Assembly: GCA_009746045.1 (NCBI GenBank)
Contig: RPFO01001904.1
Span: forward strand, 1-38,683
From: Mesostigma viride
Taxonomy: Eukaryota > Streptophyta > Mesostigmatophyceae > Mesostigmatales > Mesostigmataceae
Reading direction: 5' to 3'
Length of the DNA stretch: 38,683 nt
The position numbers and the translations under genes are program-made. Positions 34,311 through 38,683 of the stretch are shown here, one piece after another. How positions within the stretch are numbered: position 1 is the first letter of the stretch; each line of letters opens with the position of its first letter. The notes under the pieces are model-generated. The model was not told the DNA's origin, did not search any database, and saw nothing but the letters and a program-made list of their open reading frames with translations.

Positions 34311-35690
34311 GTGGGTGTGGTGGGGAGCTACCATGCATGCGTGGGGGGGGCTGGGATTCGAGCGTGGGTGTGGAGGGGAGCTGCCATGCATGCATGTGGG
34401 GCGGGCGGGATGCCATACCTGCGTGGGTGTGGTGGGCAGCTGCCATGCATGCGTGGGGGACGGCTGGCATGCGTACGTGGGTGTGGGGGGTGGCTGGCAT
34501 GCACATGCATGTGGGGGGTGGCTGGCATGCATGCGTGGGTTTGTGGGGGGGTGGCATGCGTGCATGGGTTTGTGGGGTGGCTAGCATGCATGCGTGGGTG
34601 TGGAAGGGAGCTGCCATGGTTGCATGTGGGGCGGGGCAGGCTGGCATGCATGCGTGTGTGGGGGGGGGGACGGCATGCGTACGTTGGTGACGGGGGTGGC
34701 TGGCATGCATGCATGGGTTTATGGGGTGGCTGGCATGCATGCGTGCATGTGGGGGGGGCTGGCACGCGTGTGTGGGTTTGTGGGGGGGCTGGCATGCATG
34801 CGTGTGTGGGGGGGGGCTTACATAAGTGCGTGGGTGTGGGGTTGGCTGGCATGCGTGCCTGGGTTTGGGGGTGGGCTGCCATGCGTGCGTGGGTTTAGGG
34901 GGGGCTGGCATGCGTGCCTGGGTTCGTGGGGTGGGCTGCCATGCGTGCGTGGGTGTGGGGGGTGGCTGGCATGCGTACGTGGGTGTGGGGGGTGGCTGGC
35001 ATGCACGTGCATGTGGGGGGTGGCTGGAATGCATGCGTGGGTTTGTGGGGGTGGCTGGCATGCATGCGTGGGCTCGTGGGGTGGCTGACATGCGTGCGTG
35101 GGTGTGGGGGTGGCTGGCATGCGTGCATGGGTTTGTGGGGTGGCTGGAATGCAAGCATGCATGTGGGGGGGGCTTGTTTGCATGTGGGGTGGCTGGCAAG
35201 CATGCGTGCATGTGGGGGTTGGCTGGCATGCGTGCGTGGGTTGGGCGGGCGGCTGCCATGCGTGCGTGGATGTGGGGGGGGCTGGCATGCATGCATGCAT
35301 GTGGGGGGGCTGGCATCCAAGCGTGGGTTTGTGGGGTGGCTGGCATGCATGCGTACATGAGGGGGGGGCTGGCATGCGTGCGTGGGTGTGGCGGGGGGCG
35401 TGCGTGGGTGTGGGGGGTGGCTGGCATGCGTGCGTGGGTGTGGGGGGGAGTGGCATGCATGCGTGGGTGTGGTGGGGGGCTGACATGCATGCGTGGCTTG
35501 AGGGGGGGGCTGGCATGCGTGCCTGGGTTCGTGGGGTGGCTGCCATGCGTGCGTGGGTGTGGGGGGTGGCTGGCATGCGTACGTGGGTGTGGGGGGTGGC
35601 TGGCATGCATAAGTGGGTTTGTGTGCGTGGGCATGGGGGTGGCTGGCATGCGTGCGTGGGTTGGTGGGGTGCCTGGCATGCATAAGTGGG
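34311..35690 (+). repeat. Minisatellite M9
   Basis: About 46 copies of the ~30-bp G-rich repeat, more diverged at its left end (34325-34480) than M5-M8. It shares the GGAATGCAAGCATGC and GGCTTGTTTGCATG run (near 35147-35185) with them. The homopolymer locus near its right end is deleted (GTTTGTGTGCGTGGGCATG near 35618). Confidence 0.95.
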
Positions 35691-37821
35691 CCCGCGGTGC
35701 CCCTGATTGCTGTCTGGCCCCTAATCATGTGGATGTGGCTGGCTGGCTGCCCTCCTGTTTGCCCCATCCCCAAACCTCATGCCGCAAGGCTCGTGGCTCA
35801 AGCCCCATGGCTCATGCCCCATGACCCTTGCCTGCCAGCCTACCTGTGCTGCATACCCTTGCAGCCTTTCCTGCCTCGCCTGGCCTGGCCTGCCCTGCCC
35901 TCTCTGCCCTCCCGCCCGCCCATGCGGTCCGTTGCGACGGATGGAAAATGAGAAGAAAACCAATATGGCCCCGCTGGCACCACAAATCACCTGGTTGGTC
36001 AACCAAGGGGATAGCCTGCACAATGAGACACGAACACAGCAGACCCAGCAAAGCAAGATTCAGGTTGTAAGCCAGTGGAGATTACTTTTGACTTGCTTGA
36101 TGCAGAAATATAAAACACCTTCTATTGTCACACCTTCTATCAAGGAGACAACCAGTTCTATGAACAAATGGTTGATTGATCACCTTATACACCACGTAAA
36201 CATGTTACCAGACGCTCTCTTCAGCCCAGTGAAAATCCACGCGCGAAGCAAGGCAGATTATCTTACGCAGTAAGCACCATGAATGTCAGCGAGTACAGCA
36301 GTAAATGACGCCCTAAACTCATGACCAGGCAAGCATCCACAGGGGCTTTCACCGCCCAGTATATTCCAGAAAAAATCATCACAGATCCTCTGGCAACGGA
36401 CGTTGACACGGGAAACCCGAAGGACCATGAAGATGGCGTCCTGCACGGCTAAGAAAATGAAACGCAGACCCTTGCTACGCTATGTCTTCGCTGCGACTAG
36501 GTGAAGTCGGCCAAATGGAAACAACGCAACCGAGGAAACGCATCAGAAAGAGAGCAGGCACTAGCCCGGTCATCGAAACAAACGACTCACCATCGGCATC
36601 GCCAGCGTACGTCCCGTGGCAACAAATGATCCAGCGTTCATTCCAATATTGTGTGACGACAACAGAAACTCGTCGGCCACACCCACGCCTTCCACGAACA
36701 GCAAACTGATTTCACTAGGCACCCAATACGTCAAGCAAAGAAGCACGATAACATAATACCTAAATCTACAACGACATTCCATTTCCAGGTCGCTAGCTAT
36801 CGCAGCAGGCCATAGCGCCCCGAATCTCTCCCACGCACGAGACTGCCCACCGACGGCCAGCCAGATCAGAAACAATTCAAAGGTACGCATCGAAATGGAA
36901 CATTGAACGCTATAAAAGCAATGCCCACGCATTGTCCATCCCCAATTTTCCAGGCAGCGTTGACCGCCATCCCCAGCCAGCAGGACATTAAGTGCTGTCG
37001 CAGCATGTCGCCCCCTCACCCCCTCGCAGTCCTGGTTTTGCACGTTCGATTGCTTGGGCGCGTCCAGGCGGTCCAGCACCGCGTACTACCCACTTGAAAA
37101 TCCTCCCAAGTCATTTTTTCCCAGCTTGGTAAGTACGGAATGTGGCAGAAATTCGTCCAGCAAGCATCATACTACTCTCCACTCCTCCAACTAAAAATTT
37201 GCGTATAATTTAAGAATAAATATCATTCAGATCACGTTCAGACTATAACTTCAGTCTGAATCGAAAAGTTATACGGAAACGCTCAGTAAAACGCTTTCTG
37301 AACGAAATGCGGACAGGAAAACGGCCGTAACGGCCAAAATGTTACGGTTTCAAAACAATTTCTGGACATGCCGTCGACTGGCCGCACTGAACGCTCCTAA
37401 AATTGAGGACGGCGGGCTCGATACTCTGAAGTTGTTGTACTTCTGCGTCCCACATCCTGTAACCGCGGCGGGTTGTTTGGTTCGCGACCGAGAGTTTGAC
37501 GGCCGCAAAGAAGACGACATCGTGCCGGGTTCCGTATTTATATCTGGCCGCGGCCATTGGCTGGCCTCCCACCTGCCCGCAAAATTGCTGAACCGGATCT
37601 GGACGTAACTGCCGTTTCAGCACCCGTTCAGAACTCCTGAGACTCGATCACCCTAGTTTGCCACTTTTCGGGCAACTGCTCCGATTGGGCGCCACCGCGG
37701 ATCCCCGGATCGCCCTGACTATCGGCCGCCCTGCGCTCGCGGTTTTCGTACGGGCCACTTTTCGGGCCTCACGGTTTGCCCAATCTTTTCGTTGGGGTTA
37801 ATCGTAGTTACTAGAGGGGGA
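35691..37821. other. Tail and core of U10, no supported gene
   Basis: Same modules as other tails. The recurring plus-strand frame is at its longest (to 36273), the TATA-like motif is at 36910-36918, GTAAGTA is near 37130 and AATAAA near 37214. Minus-strand frames overlap but are not conserved in length. Confidence 0.6.
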
Positions 37822-37981
37822 CGTGTCAGACCGTATAATTTATTCCGACTTCTACATTCAGTTCACCGCTTGGTCAAAAAAGGATCACTTATATCAAGGA
37901 AACAACAAAGATCACTTATATACCCTACTTCTCCGTAAAATCTCATCGACCGGGTTTCGAAACAACCCACGAACGCCGTAG
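37822..37981 (+). repeat. Direct repeat R, left copy, starting at the array edge
   Basis: This segment is repeated in the same orientation at 38553-38683. Shared blocks include TTCTCCGT, AATCTCATCGACCGGGTTTC and AACAACCCACGAACGCCGTAG. The left copy has about 30 bp extra, where GATCACTTATAT occurs twice (near 37883 and 37910). The offset is about 732 bp at the left edge and 702 bp at the right edge. No gene is visible. Confidence 0.88.
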
Positions 37982-38203
37982 ATGCAGATCCAACGGAGCA
38001 AACAACGTCAAGACCGACGCGGCGCCAAATAGTCGCCACGGTTCCTTTTCTGCGAGCCATTTTACAACGTACGTCGCGCCGCGTCGTGTACCCAAGCCCT
38101 TTTCTGAACGTGAGATCCAAAATCCGCTTGCCAGACCGGGAACTCCGTCCAATACCGTCGTGCATTGAATTGAATTGGAACATAAGTCCTTCTTTCCGTC
38201 ACC
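37982..38203. other. Right flank between repeats, no gene seen
   Basis: A 106-codon minus-strand frame (37863-38183) covers this part and the left direct repeat. It has no recognised domain, no second copy to test conservation, and is about the length expected by chance. Nothing else is visible. Confidence 0.5.
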
Positions 38204-38562
38204 CTTGACATGTTTTCGTACAATACTACAAACTCACGCCAATAGAAATTCGCCTCCGAACATATATCTCGATAGAGCCATGCCTCTTATTTAATTTCAA
38301 GGTACCTCTTAATTAATCTCGGCCCCCGCCCTGTGAGAATTCGAGAATTGAGAACTCTGGAGCCAATTTTACCCCGACTTTACCCATACTCACTTACAGA
38401 CTTTTTTTTTGCAAACTTATAGCCCGAGGCGGGGCCCGAGATTAATTAAGAGGTACCTTGAAATTAAATAAGAGACATGCCTCTATCCAAATATATTTTA
38501 GGACGCGAGTTTCGATTGGCGTTAACCTGTAGTAGTGGACGGCAAGCCGACAACATGTCAAG
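38204..38562. repeat. Foldback inverted repeat, possible MITE or foldback element
   Basis: The arm at 38271-38330 is the reverse complement of 38428-38487 at about 57 of 60 positions, around a 97-bp spacer. Weaker complementarity continues outward: ACGCCAAT...GAAA near 38237 pairs with 38495-38525, and CTTGACATGTT at 38204-38214 pairs with 38552-38562. The total is about 359 bp. No clear target-site duplication was found at the outer ends. The right arm's end overlaps the start of the second copy of direct repeat R. Confidence 0.9.
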
Positions 38563-38683
38563 CCGTTTAATTCCTTTCGACTTTTACATTTTCTCGTAGT
38601 TGACAAAAAAGGATCATTTTTATACCCGACTTCTCCGTTAAATCTCATCGACCGGGTTTCGAAACAACCCACGAACGCCGTAG
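38553..38683 (+). repeat. Direct repeat R, right copy, running to the window edge
   Basis: Matches 37822-37981 without the internal ~30-bp duplication, and both copies are at the same point of the repeat at the window edge. A second tandem array of ~0.7-kb units could start here, but only one full period is visible. Confidence 0.85.

Larger units (their letters stand above)
33726..37821 (-). repeat. U10: last array unit, of the other sequence type
   Basis: Modules: hairpin (33729-33751), GC-rich, leader (33948-34310), minisatellite M9 (34311-35690), tail (35691-37153), core (37154-37821). The core ends (TTTGCCCAATCTTTTCGTTGG, about 37786) match U3 rather than U5-U9, and the 21-bp tail segment is present. 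The small leader inverted repeat has a shortened loop (near 34102-34113) but keeps its stem. The unit, and the array, end exactly where a new CTAG-hairpin would be expected. No supported gene. Confidence 0.9.

Noticed and set aside
737-37821. LTR retrotransposon array
   Set aside because: There are no TG...CA long terminal repeats, primer-binding site, polypurine tract or gag-pol frames. Units join directly without paired LTRs.
37863-38183. 106-codon minus-strand frame in the right flank
   Set aside because: It is near chance length, has no recognisable motif, and runs partly through a direct repeat whose second copy carries an indel.

Overview
This is eukaryotic nuclear repeat DNA, probably a macrosatellite. 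I find no convincing protein-coding gene, rRNA, tRNA or CRISPR array. Signs of a eukaryote are the four-level tandem hierarchy, a recent insertion with a 12-bp target duplication and an AT-rich simple-sequence tail, and TATA-like and AATAAA-like motifs instead of bacterial operons. The species cannot be named from the sequence. The very long open frames come from stop-free minisatellite DNA and are not genes.

Layout. Positions 1-190 are a flank with only a hint of the array's motif content. About 190-736 is the right part of a truncated unit. Ten head-to-tail units then fill 737-37821: U1 737-7801, U2 7802-8912 (short), U3 8913-12165, U4 12166-16257, U5 16258-20286, U6 20287-21159 (short, divergent), U7 21160-25671, U8 25672-29699, U9 29700-33725, U10 33726-37821. 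A long unit runs left to right as: CTAG plus a G/C hairpin; about 200 bp of GC-rich DNA; a 365-385 bp leader; a G-rich minisatellite of ~30-bp repeats (0.5-1.8 kb); a ~1.45 kb tail; and a ~0.67 kb core rich in CTGAAC/GTTCAG hexamers. U1 also carries a 2.55-kb internal tandem duplication. U5 and U7-U9 are nearly identical and were amplified recently. U7 holds a 476-bp SINE/LINE-like insertion. From 37822 to the end lies different DNA with its own ~0.7-kb direct repeat and a strong foldback inverted repeat.

Main interpretation (inference). Read on the minus strand, nearly every unit ends in a GC hairpin followed by CTAG, and the next unit begins at once with TC. TC at the 5' end and hairpin-CTRR at the 3' end are the hallmarks of Helitron rolling-circle transposons. 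The window therefore looks like a head-to-tail concatemer of non-autonomous Helitron-like elements in which a minisatellite-bearing passenger segment of 2.4-3.6 kb, flanked by imperfect direct repeats of about 23 bp, has been amplified. The recognisable rearrangement boundaries of the array, including its right end, fall on this TC/CTAG junction. Points against a canonical Helitron are the lack of a Rep/helicase gene, a hairpin that directly abuts CTAG in most units, and a flanking host base at the right edge that is not the expected A.
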